Of a stretch of DNA of 64,000 bases, positions 27,648 through 36,768 are shown one piece after another. The translations under genes and the position numbers were made by a program. Numbering within the stretch: position 1 is the first letter of the stretch; each line of letters opens with the position of its first letter. Below the pieces are notes generated by a model. The model did not search any database and was not told the origin of the DNA. It was given only the letters and a program-made list of their open reading frames with translations. The DNA comes from LC029 sp036676475 (GTDB taxonomy: Bacteria; Bacillota; Bacilli; Aneurinibacillales; RAOX-1), in the NCBI GenBank assembly GCA_036676475.1, contig JAKFCU010000088.1:1-64000 (forward strand). Direction: 5' to 3'.

Positions 27648-28848
27648 AAAACCAGAGATTCGCTTCGCTAGATTTACCGATGCTTGGGAACTGCGTAAGT
27701 TAAGTGATTATCTTGATACATCGAGCTTAAAAAATTCAAATGATGATTTCACCAAGAGTGATGTTCTATCTGTATCCGGTGATTTGGGAATTATAAATCA
27801 AATTGAATTTAAAGGGCGTTCATTCGCCGGAGCGTCTGTTTCAAATTACGGGATAGTTGATAATGGAGATGTTGTATATACTAAATCACCATTGAAGGCA
27901 AATCCCTATGGAATTATCAAGACAAACAAGGGAAAACCCGGAATCGTTTCAACATTGTACGCTATTTATAAGCCTAAAAATAACGTAAATTCAAATTTTA
28001 TTCAGTGTTATTTTGACTACGATTATCGCATAAATCAATATCTTAAGCCGCTGGTAAATAAGGGTGCGAAAAACGATATGAAGGTCAGTGATGATAATGC
28101 ATTGATTGGTTTGGTTACATTTCCAAAATACGAGGAACAAACTCGGATTGTTGAATTTTTTGAATGTCTTAACGCACTTATCACCCTTCACCAGCGTAAG
28201 TATGACAAATTGGTAATCGTAAAAAAATCCATGCTCTATAAAATGTTCCCGAAGAACGGAGCCAATGTTCCAGAAATTCGTTTTGCCGGATTTACGGATG
28301 CTTGGGAACAGCGTAAGGTTGGTGACTATTTAACAGAAAGTAGAATTTCAGGTTCGAATGGATCAGAAGCAAAAAAGCTTACTGTAAAATTGTGGAGCAA
28401 AGGGATTGTTCCGAAAGAAGAAATAAATCAAGGCAGTGAAGCGACAAAATACTTTATTCGGAAATCAGGACAATTTATGTATGGGAAATTGGATTTCTTA
28501 AATCAAGCGTTTGGAATTGTCCCGAGTGAACTAGATGGCTACGAATCAACGTTAGACTTACCTGCATTTGATATATCAAAAGAATTAAATGGAAAATTTT
28601 TTCTTGAGTATGTATCGCGAAAAGATTTCTATCAATATCAAGGGATGATCGCAAACGGTTCGAGGAAAGCAAAACGTATTCATGAGGATACATTTTTAGA
28701 GATGCCCCTTGTATTGCCAAATAAAGAAGAACAAAACAAAATCGATTCTTTTTTCACCGATCTTGACAACCTCATCACCCTTCATCAGCGTCAGTTAGAA
28801 AAGTTGAAAAATATCAAGAAAGCTATGCTCGAAAAAATGTTTGTGTAG
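27631..28848 (+). CDS. hsdS: type I R-M specificity subunit HsdS
   Basis: A 405-aa specificity subunit with two target recognition domains (about 15-185 and 220-400). Each opens with a near-identical IRFA-x-FTDAWE-x-RK segment and ends in a helical NLITLHQR(Q/K)-type conserved region. This internal duplication is usual and defines a bipartite target site that cannot be read from sequence. ATG 27631 follows AAGGGTGAATC and overlaps hsdM by 17 nt, so the two are translationally coupled. The recognition domains are more AT-rich than the conserved spacers, as expected for swapped modules. Confidence 0.95.
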   Translation: MARKDKKPEIRFARFTDAWELRKLSDYLDTSSLKNSNDDFTKSDVLSVSGDLGIINQIEFKGRSFAGASVSNYGIVDNGDVVYTKSPLKANPYGIIKTNKGKPGIVSTLYAIYKPKNNVNSNFIQCYFDYDYRINQYLKPLVNKGAKNDMKVSDDNALIGLVTFPKYEEQTRIVEFFECLNALITLHQRKYDKLVIVKKSMLYKMFPKNGANVPEIRFAGFTDAWEQRKVGDYLTESRISGSNGSEAKKLTVKLWSKGIVPKEEINQGSEATKYFIRKSGQFMYGKLDFLNQAFGIVPSELDGYESTLDLPAFDISKELNGKFFLEYVSRKDFYQYQGMIANGSRKAKRIHEDTFLEMPLVLPNKEEQNKIDSFFTDLDNLITLHQRQLEKLKNIKKAMLEKMFV

Positions 28849-28864
28849 GAGGTGTGAAACCGCA

Positions 28865-31800
28865 ATGGTCTTTGATAAAGAATCTGATTTTGAAGAAGCC
28901 TTGATTGAGGCACTCACTAATAAAGGCTGGGAACCCAAGGTCCTGAAATATCCCTCTGAAGAAGATTTGCTAAAAAACTGGGCGGATATTCTCTTTGAAA
29001 ATAACAGAGGTATCGACCGTTTGAATGATTACCCTCTGACAAGCGGCGAGATGCAACAGATTATGGAGCAGATCACCGCGCTGCGGACGCCTTTGAAACT
29101 AAACGGCTTTATCAACGGTAGAACTATATCCGTTTTTCGTGATAATCCCGATGACACTCTGCACTTCGGGAAAGAGGTCAGCCTCAAGATTTATGACCGC
29201 CGTGAAATCGCTGCCGGACAAAGCCGCTATCAAATCGCACAGCAGCCAAAATTTAAGAGCAAGTCCAAAATTTTAAATGACCGTCGCGGTGATTTGATGC
29301 TCTTGATCAACGGTATGCCACTTATTCACATCGAGCTGAAGCGCAGCGGCGTTTCGGTCAGCCAGGCATATAACCAGATAGAAAAATACTCCGGTGAAGG
29401 GATTTTCACCGGAATATTTGCGCTGATTCAGATTTTTGTTGCTATGGAACCAGCAGAAACAGTTTATTTCGCCAATCCCGGAATGGACGGAAAGTTCAAT
29501 AAGGATTTCTATTTCCACTGGGCAGATTTTAATAACGAGCCTATCAATGGCTGGAAAGATATTGCGTCTTCACTGCTTTCCATTCCGATGGCACACCAGC
29601 TTATCGGCTTTTACACCGTCGCCGATGACACCGTTGGTGAGCTGAAAGTTATGCGCAGCTATCAATACTATGCAGCAAACGCCATTTCTGACCGTGTTTC
29701 CAAAACCAACTGGGATGGTCGCGACAGGCTTGGCGGATATATTTGGCATACCACAGGCTCCGGCAAGACTATGACAAGCTTCAAGTCGGCGCAGTTGATT
29801 GCAAACTCGAAAGATGCTGATAAGGTTATCTTCCTGATGGACAGAATTGAACTCGGAACGCAGTCCTTGAAAGAGTATCGCGGTTTTGCTGATGAAAATG
29901 AATCCGTTCAGGCAACTGAAGATACCATTACTTTAATTTCAAAACTAAAAAGCGACGACCCGGCAAATACGCTTATAGTCACCTCTATCCAGAAAATGAG
30001 CAATATCAAAGACGAAGAGGGCGGCGCAAATGCTCATGATATTGAGATGATGAGGTCCAAGAGAATCGTCTTTATTGTCGATGAAGCGCATCGCTCTACC
30101 TTCGGAGATATGCTCAGGGATATAAAGGACTCTTTCCCGTCTGCCGTTTTCTTTGGATTTACAGGAACGCCGATTCAGGATGAAAACCAAAAGAAAATGA
30201 ACACCACATCTACCATCTTTGGTGACGAGCTGCACAGATACAGCATTGCCGATGGTATTCGTGATAAGAATGTCCTTGGATTTGATCCTTACAAAGTGTT
30301 GACCTACAGAGATAAGGATGTTCGGCAGGCTGTTGCTTTGGAGCAGGCAAAAGCGGATACCGTTGAAGAAGCCCTTGCAGATCCTAAAAAGAGCGAAGTC
30401 TTTTATAAATACATGAATTCTTCTCAAGTAAAAATGGCGGGCTATATCGGTAATGACGGAAAGTATGTCAAAGGTATAGAGGACTATTTGACGACATCCC
30501 AATATCAAACTGAAGAGCATAAGAACATGGTAGTTCAGGACATTGCTGACAACTGGGTAACATTAAGTCATAATAGCAAGTTCCATGCAATCTTTGCTAC
30601 AAGCAGCATCCCGGAGGCGATCGGTTATTATCGGATGATAAAAAAAGCCATGCCCACATTAAAGGTTACCTGCCTGTTTGACCCAAGCCTCGACAATAAC
30701 GGCGGAGTAGCTTTTAAAGAGGACGGTCTTGTTGAAATAATCGAGGATTACAACGCCAGATATGAACAGGAATTTAGTCTGAAGAGCTACGATAAGCTGA
30801 AAAAGGACATTGCTGCGCGGCTTGCTCACAAAAAGCCATATCAATTGATAGAAAGAAAACCGGAAAAGCAGCTCGATCTTCTGATTGTAGTCGACCAGAT
30901 GCTTACAGGCTTCGATTCCAAGTGGATAAACACGCTTTATATGGATAAGGTGCTTGAGTATGAAAATATCATTCAGGCATTCTCCCGAACAAATCGTTTG
31001 TTTGGCACGGAAAAGCCTTTTGGAACCATACGATACTACAGGTATCCGCATAAGATGGAGCAAAACATCGAAAAAGCTGTGAAGCTCTATTCTGGTGATA
31101 AGCCTATTGGATTATTTGTAGAAAAGCTTGAGTACAATCTAAACAAGCTGAATGCAATTTTTTATGACATCAGCGAGCTGTTCACCCGTTCCGGGATTCC
31201 GAACTTTGAAAAGCTGCCGGATGACCGTTCTGAGCGTGGGAAATTTGCATCTCTCTTCAAATCATTCAACGACTATCTGGAAGCTGCAAAAATTCAAGGC
31301 TTTACATGGAATCAGTCAACGTACGAGTTCAGCCATGGCAGTGGCAAGCCAAAGACTAAAGTCGATATGAAACTAGATGAAAACACCTATTTGGTTTTGG
31401 CGATGCGTTATAAAGAGCTGTTCGGCGGCAGCGGCGGAGGTGGCGGCGACGATGTTCCTTTCGAGATTGATGGTTACCTAACGGAGATTGATACCGGGAA
31501 AATCGACTCGGACTATATGAACTCGCGCTTTGAAAAGTTTCTGAAAATCCTTAAACAAGATGATGTAGATGAAGATGAAATGCGGAAGACGCTTGATGAT
31601 TTGCATAAGTCATTTGCCATGTTGACGCAGGAAGAACAAAAGTATGCAAACATCTTCCTTCACGACGTACAAAGCGGAAATGCCAGGATGGAAAGCGGTA
31701 AAACTTTCAGGGATTACATCACTGAATATCAATCCAAGGCAAAGAATGACCAGATCCACCGTATTTCACGATTCTTGGGGGTGGATGAAAGGAAACTCCG

Positions 31801-32017
31801 CAATCTCATGGCTGCAAATGTAACTGAGGCAAACATCAATGAGTTCGGTCGCTTCGATGATTTGAAGGCTTCCGTAGACAAAGCCAAGGCAAAGGAATAC
31901 TTTGAAAAATTGGAAAACGAAAAAATACCACCATTTAAGATCAACATAAGAGTACACAAATTGCTTCAGGAGTTCATTCTTAATGGTGGGTTCGATATCG
32001 AAGAGCCGAAAGAATAA
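28865..32017 (+). CDS. hsdR: type I restriction endonuclease subunit HsdR
   Basis: A 1050-aa translocating nuclease. The N-terminal PD-(D/E)XK domain has LINGMPLIHIELKRSG (E and K near 156-158). The SF2 helicase motor has Walker A TTGSGKTMTSF (about 297) and DEAH box DEAHRS (about 405), with motif VI-like AFSRTNRLFG. The Gly-rich GGSGGGGGDD near 860 is a flexible linker before the C-terminal helical region. ATG 28865 follows GGAGGTG; an upstream frame extension lacks a ribosome site. It completes an intact hsdMSR operon. Confidence 0.95.
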   Translation: MVFDKESDFEEALIEALTNKGWEPKVLKYPSEEDLLKNWADILFENNRGIDRLNDYPLTSGEMQQIMEQITALRTPLKLNGFINGRTISVFRDNPDDTLHFGKEVSLKIYDRREIAAGQSRYQIAQQPKFKSKSKILNDRRGDLMLLINGMPLIHIELKRSGVSVSQAYNQIEKYSGEGIFTGIFALIQIFVAMEPAETVYFANPGMDGKFNKDFYFHWADFNNEPINGWKDIASSLLSIPMAHQLIGFYTVADDTVGELKVMRSYQYYAANAISDRVSKTNWDGRDRLGGYIWHTTGSGKTMTSFKSAQLIANSKDADKVIFLMDRIELGTQSLKEYRGFADENESVQATEDTITLISKLKSDDPANTLIVTSIQKMSNIKDEEGGANAHDIEMMRSKRIVFIVDEAHRSTFGDMLRDIKDSFPSAVFFGFTGTPIQDENQKKMNTTSTIFGDELHRYSIADGIRDKNVLGFDPYKVLTYRDKDVRQAVALEQAKADTVEEALADPKKSEVFYKYMNSSQVKMAGYIGNDGKYVKGIEDYLTTSQYQTEEHKNMVVQDIADNWVTLSHNSKFHAIFATSSIPEAIGYYRMIKKAMPTLKVTCLFDPSLDNNGGVAFKEDGLVEIIEDYNARYEQEFSLKSYDKLKKDIAARLAHKKPYQLIERKPEKQLDLLIVVDQMLTGFDSKWINTLYMDKVLEYENIIQAFSRTNRLFGTEKPFGTIRYYRYPHKMEQNIEKAVKLYSGDKPIGLFVEKLEYNLNKLNAIFYDISELFTRSGIPNFEKLPDDRSERGKFASLFKSFNDYLEAAKIQGFTWNQSTYEFSHGSGKPKTKVDMKLDENTYLVLAMRYKELFGGSGGGGGDDVPFEIDGYLTEIDTGKIDSDYMNSRFEKFLKILKQDDVDEDEMRKTLDDLHKSFAMLTQEEQKYANIFLHDVQSGNARMESGKTFRDYITEYQSKAKNDQIHRISRFLGVDERKLRNLMAANVTEANINEFGRFDDLKASVDKAKAKEYFEKLENEKIPPFKINIRVHKLLQEFILNGGFDIEEPKE

Positions 32018-32077
32018 AGGGGCGGGATCGTGGCTGACACCTCTAGCGAAGGATCCATACCAATACCTATAAAAAAG

Positions 32078-32107
32078 AGACCGAAGGAAGGATCCCTCGG
32101 TCTTTTC
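32078..32107 (+). terminator. terminator after hsdR
   Basis: AGACCGA / TCGGTCT stem with a 12-nt loop and a following TTTC. It lies between hsdR and the convergent DUF262 gene. Confidence 0.6.
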
Positions 32108-32138
32108 ATGGTTTCCATCCATACAAATCTGCAATATT

Positions 32139-34229
32139 TTAATCTTCATCTCTATGTTTTTCAAAAGATTGTTTTATGAGGAACATAGTGTATTCGATCT
32201 CATCAATGGTCGATATAGCAACCTCTACATCACCATTTCCCCATCTTCCTAAATTGGTTACATCTTTACAAATTCCTTTTGGATCTTGGATTTCATTAAA
32301 AGGCATATTCATACTTAATCTGAGTCTGCTCTTTTGTGGAACGATATCAACAAAGTTTGTTGTGGTTTTGTATGCAATATATAATTTCTTAAATTCTTCA
32401 CGTACAGAACTATCTAAATTACAGATTCTCTTTCTCAGTTCTTCAAATAAGGTTAGGATATCCCCTTGCAAGTATTCTGAATAGTCATTGATGGAATATT
32501 CAACAGTCTCATGTTCAAGAGGTTTTTTCCTGTATTTTGTCAAAGTTTCATCTGGTAATTCAGGATACTCCCATACCTCTATTGCCAGATCTGCAAGCAG
32601 GCGAGCTCGTTTATTGATTTCTTCTTCATTCCATTTATCCAATCTTGCGAGGCTTTTATTCAAGCGCAACGGGCTGTCTGCAAACCCGCCATCCATGTCA
32701 CGCTTTTCTATAAAAGGACGATCACTCAACTCTGAGTTATAGCGAGTCAAAGTCAAGTTGCCTAAAGTATGTAAATATGTTCTTTGAACTTCTTCCCAAT
32801 TAGTTCCTAAATCAGTTCTCCATTCTGAAGATAAATTTTTATTCTGTGGCATGATATGCTCGATGGTGTAGGTTTCAATATCCACAATTTCTTTTCGATT
32901 GAAATTTTCTAACTTTCGTAATAAATAATTTCGATTCCTGAAATTGTATACATCCTTGATTATTAACTCTCTTATAAATTCATCGTTATTTGGTAACCTC
33001 TTATAGGAATCTTTAAGCAGAAAAACGGCACGAACGCTTTCTAAGTAATTGCTTTTAAGAACTTCTCTTCCTAGGGTTGAGAAGGTTTTATTTAGGGAGT
33101 TTGTTGGTATCCCACAAATAGCTCGACGAAAAACATAGGATTCGACTAATTTAAGTATTGAAATGAATTCAATTTTAGATATCCGTTGACTTTCATAATC
33201 ATCGTAAAGTTCCAATAAGAATGGATAGGAAACGTCAACTTTCAATGTATTAATATCGATTAAAACCCTGTTAATTTCTTTATCTGATTCTTTTTGGAAT
33301 GCAAGTTTTACAAAATACTTGGAGAATTGGTAGATATTCTTCACAATCTGATGTATGTTTATTTCTCTCTGGTTATAAACATATTCTTTAAAGCTCGAAT
33401 AGACATGATTGATATTGGGAATACGCCCCGTTTTCATCGTTAAATAATCACGCATGAAACGATCGAATAAAGCAGAGTCATTTGAGTTACCAAAACTCTT
33501 TTCCATCGGAAACCAATAATCATTGTAAAGGGCTGTTTGTTCTTTTGGCTCAAGGCTCATGAGAACATAGTTACGAATTAAATCTGCCTGTGATAAATCT
33601 AATCCAGTTGAGTTCAGGCTTTCAAAGATCAATTGGGGATTGTCATGATCTCGATCTAGTGAGATATCTACAACGATTAATTTTGAAATCCCTTCATACA
33701 ATTTATTTAGATCAACTCTGCTTTTACGAATTGATTCTAAAAAGAACTGATAATTTTCAACGACCCTTGGAGAATACTCTTCTGGCAATTCTTTTTCTGA
33801 GATTAAATTAATTAGGGTATCCTTATCACTTTGTGTCAAAATTAATTTATGATACAAGTCTCCATCTTCTTCACTGTTAGTTAAATAGTAATTCATTATT
33901 TTCTTTTTGGTAATGTTATGTTTTTCTTCACTTGCATCAATGACTTTTCCTAAAGCAAGTAAGAACAAAGTTAAAGTGGTCATTCTCTGTTGTCCATCTA
34001 TTACAAGTAATTGAGGAACAGAAGAGATCTGATATAACCCTTTCTCAATATAAACAATTGAGCCAACGAAATGTCCCCTGATATCTTCATCTTCTGCTGC
34101 TCTCTCTATATCATTCCATAGTTGACGACATTGGTTAATCGTCCAACTGTATTTTCTTTGATAAATCGGGATTATAAATTGCTTCGTTCCTTGCAGAAAT
34201 TTTAAAAAGTTGGTTTCGGATGCTTTCAT
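32139..34229 (-). CDS. DUF262/DUF1524 protein (GmrSD-like)
   Basis: A 696-aa protein with an N-terminal DUF262 domain, a ParB-like NTPase: QRKYSW at 24-29, FVGSIV, and LVIDGQQRMTTL at 76-87. The C-terminal DUF1524 His-Me finger nuclease has TIEHIMPQN near residue 455 and a downstream LGNLTLTRYNSEL. This is the architecture of GmrS-GmrD fusions and of SspE, which restrict phages with modified DNA or sense phosphorothioate. No dnd/ssp genes are visible, so a type IV, modification-dependent nuclease is the better guess. Start at 34229 has TAGGAG 12 nt upstream. It shares orientation with the next gene. Confidence 0.85.
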   Translation of the reverse strand: MKASETNFLKFLQGTKQFIIPIYQRKYSWTINQCRQLWNDIERAAEDEDIRGHFVGSIVYIEKGLYQISSVPQLLVIDGQQRMTTLTLFLLALGKVIDASEEKHNITKKKIMNYYLTNSEEDGDLYHKLILTQSDKDTLINLISEKELPEEYSPRVVENYQFFLESIRKSRVDLNKLYEGISKLIVVDISLDRDHDNPQLIFESLNSTGLDLSQADLIRNYVLMSLEPKEQTALYNDYWFPMEKSFGNSNDSALFDRFMRDYLTMKTGRIPNINHVYSSFKEYVYNQREINIHQIVKNIYQFSKYFVKLAFQKESDKEINRVLIDINTLKVDVSYPFLLELYDDYESQRISKIEFISILKLVESYVFRRAICGIPTNSLNKTFSTLGREVLKSNYLESVRAVFLLKDSYKRLPNNDEFIRELIIKDVYNFRNRNYLLRKLENFNRKEIVDIETYTIEHIMPQNKNLSSEWRTDLGTNWEEVQRTYLHTLGNLTLTRYNSELSDRPFIEKRDMDGGFADSPLRLNKSLARLDKWNEEEINKRARLLADLAIEVWEYPELPDETLTKYRKKPLEHETVEYSINDYSEYLQGDILTLFEELRKRICNLDSSVREEFKKLYIAYKTTTNFVDIVPQKSRLRLSMNMPFNEIQDPKGICKDVTNLGRWGNGDVEVAISTIDEIEYTMFLIKQSFEKHRDED

Positions 34230-34286
34230 TAGTCCTAAATCTCCTATGTATAGTAGAATGTTTTACTTTTATGAAATTATCTTAAG

Positions 34287-34943
34287 TTATTCCCTACGAA
34301 CCTTACCATCTTCGGAAACCCAGAAAACCTGAAAAGGTGTAGTTTGCTTCAACCAGTTAATCCTCGGCAACAGGTTCAAGTATGTCACGAAACCGTCAGG
34401 AAGAGCTAGAGCGAGTTTAACGTTTGGACCTTCCCCTCGGTAGAGCACTAAGTCGAAAACAGCTTGAGAGAACCAATGTCGAGCTTGTACGTTTGGGCTT
34501 TTTTCAGGATATCCCTTCACGCTAATCCAAAGCTCATTGCCATCCGGTGTGATAGCCACAATGTCTTTTCCAGGTGCACGCGAGGCGGTGTCAGACACAC
34601 TACGAATATCGTATCCGTTCTTAACAAGGTAGCCAACCACTTTTGCCTGTACGTTACCTTCCCAGAACCAATCTGTAGTTTGACTTGGTTCATTATTCAC
34701 GTCCAGTGAAGACGATGCAACTTCCTTTTTAGAGGACTGATTGGACAAAAGTAGACTCACGAGTTTTGGTTTACGGCACAGATTACACTTTCCTTGATTA
34801 CGTGTAATGACAGATTCTTGGGATAACGTACGGCAAATGGAGTAGACAGTTTGTCTTGGACGAACCCCCGATTGATCGGATAGACAATCGTCACAAATTT
34901 CTTGAGTTGTCATAACGGATAAGATGCGGTCCTTGTTGGTCAC
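34287..34943 (-). CDS. winged-helix/Zn-Cys PD-(D/E)XK nuclease-like protein
   Basis: A 218-aa protein. The N-terminus looks like a winged helix with two CxxC pairs (CDDC and CNLC), probably a zinc site. The C-terminal half holds a PD-(D/E)XK-like core: APGKDIVAI, then LWISVKGYP, with Asp and Lys correctly placed. GTG 34943 is chosen because AGGAGG lies 7 nt upstream; the frame continues 11 codons further. It is expressed just ahead of the DUF262 gene on the same strand with a 57-bp gap, so the two may be one restriction module. I do not recognise a named family. Confidence 0.6.
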   Translation of the reverse strand: MTNKDRILSVMTTQEICDDCLSDQSGVRPRQTVYSICRTLSQESVITRNQGKCNLCRKPKLVSLLLSNQSSKKEVASSSLDVNNEPSQTTDWFWEGNVQAKVVGYLVKNGYDIRSVSDTASRAPGKDIVAITPDGNELWISVKGYPEKSPNVQARHWFSQAVFDLVLYRGEGPNVKLALALPDGFVTYLNLLPRINWLKQTTPFQVFWVSEDGKVRRE

Positions 34944-35127
34944 AATAATTCCTCCTGGGATGGAGATGGTTACCAATATTCTAACAAATGATTGGTAGAC
35001 TATGACATAAAAATTTAAGTAAAAATAGTGCCCAGGTATTTGTCACAATGACATGATAGAGGATAGATGGAATTGAAGTTGAATTATAGATATACAGATA
35101 ATTATCAAGGTGATTAGAGGTGTGTCC

Positions 35128-35847
35128 ATGGTAAAAACGAGGGCTGGATTAAAGACTTCTGATAATGATTTAATCCATTATGTTGTGTTGGAGAATATCA
35201 CTACCGGTGACTTGAGAGATCTGGGTACAACCCATGAATTTAAAACAAAGAAAAAAGGGAAATACAGCACGTTGCAATTTCATTTGATCATAGACAAAAA
35301 ATTAATCACCGATAAAAAGAACCGACGTTTAAGTTTTTTTAGTCTTTCTCACCATGACGGATCCTTTTCGTTTGAGATCCAGCGGACTTTTTCTCATAAA
35401 AACATAAAATTTAAAGAGGATGGGACTTATCATATCTCCTACACTTGTGAGAATCCCAAAATTGAGATCCAACATACTATTCTATCTACTTATTTTAAGG
35501 AAAAGTATCTGCCTTTAATAGAAAAGTTAAAAAATAAACGGAAAGAAAGAAACCAAGAAAGCAAGGAAAAACAACCAAAAGCAACTGTAAAGAATTCAAA
35601 GCCCAAGAAAAAAAGTACAGTAAAATCTGAACCAGAGAAAAAAAGTATCTCCCCCTCTTTAAATAAACCCAAAATAAAAAACGCCTATCCTTCTTCATTT
35701 AGACGTTGCAGTAATTGTAGCCATTTTAACCAAAGAAAGGATACCTGTATTGTATTTTATATGAAAGTTAAACCTGATAACGTTTGTTCACGATTTTACG
35801 CCCCTTATTATAAGGTCTATTATGGTGGAGGGTTCTCTCCTAGATAA
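35128..35847 (+). CDS. uncharacterised protein with C-terminal Cys cluster
   Basis: A 239-aa protein. The N-terminal 140 residues look like a beta-rich domain. A Lys/Ser/Pro-rich linker (about 140-185) follows. The C-terminus holds CSNCSHFNQRKDTC and a later VCSRF, a four-Cys pattern suited to a zinc or iron-sulfur site. ATG 35128 follows AGAGGTG; a GTG at 35110 has no ribosome site. I do not recognise the family. It is the only long plus-strand gene here, with the defence pair divergent to its left. Confidence 0.6.
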   Translation: MVKTRAGLKTSDNDLIHYVVLENITTGDLRDLGTTHEFKTKKKGKYSTLQFHLIIDKKLITDKKNRRLSFFSLSHHDGSFSFEIQRTFSHKNIKFKEDGTYHISYTCENPKIEIQHTILSTYFKEKYLPLIEKLKNKRKERNQESKEKQPKATVKNSKPKKKSTVKSEPEKKSISPSLNKPKIKNAYPSSFRRCSNCSHFNQRKDTCIVFYMKVKPDNVCSRFYAPYYKVYYGGGFSPR

Positions 35848-35884
35848 TTTTTTAATCCAAGATCGTTAAATGGACGGTGAATTT

Positions 35885-36067
35885 ATGGAAAAACGAAAGG
35901 CCGTGGATTGGATTGAACTTGAATTTTTAGCAGGTTACCCCTATGGCTATTATAGATTACGGTATAAACCTGATGGAATAATTGAATATACGGGTGATGG
36001 GGACCTTTCCAATCCTTTACATGGCTTACATGAATGGAGCGCCTCCCCCGTGTGTACAAAAACCTAG
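35885..36067 (+). CDS. small ORF, possibly the 5' half of a frameshifted gene
   Basis: A 60-aa frame (start MEKRKAVDWIEL with GGTGA upstream). The next frame (36034-36279) overlaps its last 34 bases in the -1 register and has no ribosome site of its own. Together they would encode about 130 residues. The simplest reading is one small protein broken by a 1-nt indel. A programmed frameshift or a sequencing error is possible. Function unknown. Confidence 0.45.
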   Translation: MEKRKAVDWIELEFLAGYPYGYYRLRYKPDGIIEYTGDGDLSNPLHGLHEWSASPVCTKT

Positions 36068-36279
36068 AACGGAACCTTCTGGAGCGCCGTTGGGAACATG
36101 AAATCGATCCGGCTGGGGAAGATTTTGTGGTTTGTGATGGATGGAGTGAAACAATACGCTGGTCTATTCAAGGAGAAACACAAGAGTTCACTGTCCAAGT
36201 TGGCATAGGACCTGAGAGTATTCTTAAAATCATTAATAGAATGAACAAATTGCTGAAGGAAAAGGAGAAAAAGAAATAA
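36034..36279 (+). CDS. small ORF, possibly the 3' half of the frameshifted gene
   Basis: An 81-aa frame. RWEHEIDPAGEDFVVCDGWSE and a Lys-rich C-terminus (LLKEKEKKK) look like genuine protein. There is no Shine-Dalgarno before its ATG, which lies inside the previous ORF. It may be translated by coupling or be the continuation of that ORF after a -1 shift. I do not recognise the family. Confidence 0.45.
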   Translation: MERLPRVYKNLERNLLERRWEHEIDPAGEDFVVCDGWSETIRWSIQGETQEFTVQVGIGPESILKIINRMNKLLKEKEKKK

Positions 36280-36562
36280 GGTGCTAACTTTAAATTAAAG
36301 ATTAAAGATAGCAGCTATATAGGGATTACCCATAGACCTTCTGTGACATCATGGAAGGTTTTTAATGGAATCCCATCCATCGAGGGATACCATTACTCAT
36401 CTTCTCGGTATGCTTTTCTCCCCTTTAAAAAGAGCCGATAAGGAATTTATAGGTACTAGGTACACCACAAGTCGGAAAGAAATATTCCAATGACCAAATT
36501 CCCTAAAAGATTAGAAAGTAACTTTCCGGATAGCCTAATAATCATATAAAATGCTTCATAAA

Positions 36563-36606
36563 AAGCATCCAATTTATCATTTCGTGTTTGGATGCTCTTA
36601 TTTTTT
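36563..36606 (+). terminator. terminator in the gap before the second recombinase
   Basis: AAGCATCCAA pairs with TTTGGATGCT across a 14-nt loop, followed by CTTATTTTTTC. The remaining gap (36280-36768) holds no gene I can support. Confidence 0.75.
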
Positions 36607-36768
36607 CAGGCATTTGTATCTCGGTTAACACGACATATAATTAACATTATATACGTTCAAAATCTGTAAACCTATGTTATACTCAGCATATAAGATGAAA
36701 AAATGATAGTTCTAGACGTTGTTTTTGATTCTTTAAACTCGTCATATAAGTGAAGGGATGATGGTCGT

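Noticed and set aside
32488..32742. plus-strand ORFs inside the DUF262 gene and similar opposite-strand frames elsewhere
   Set aside because: They are shadows of well-supported genes, with no ribosome sites and no protein-like motifs.
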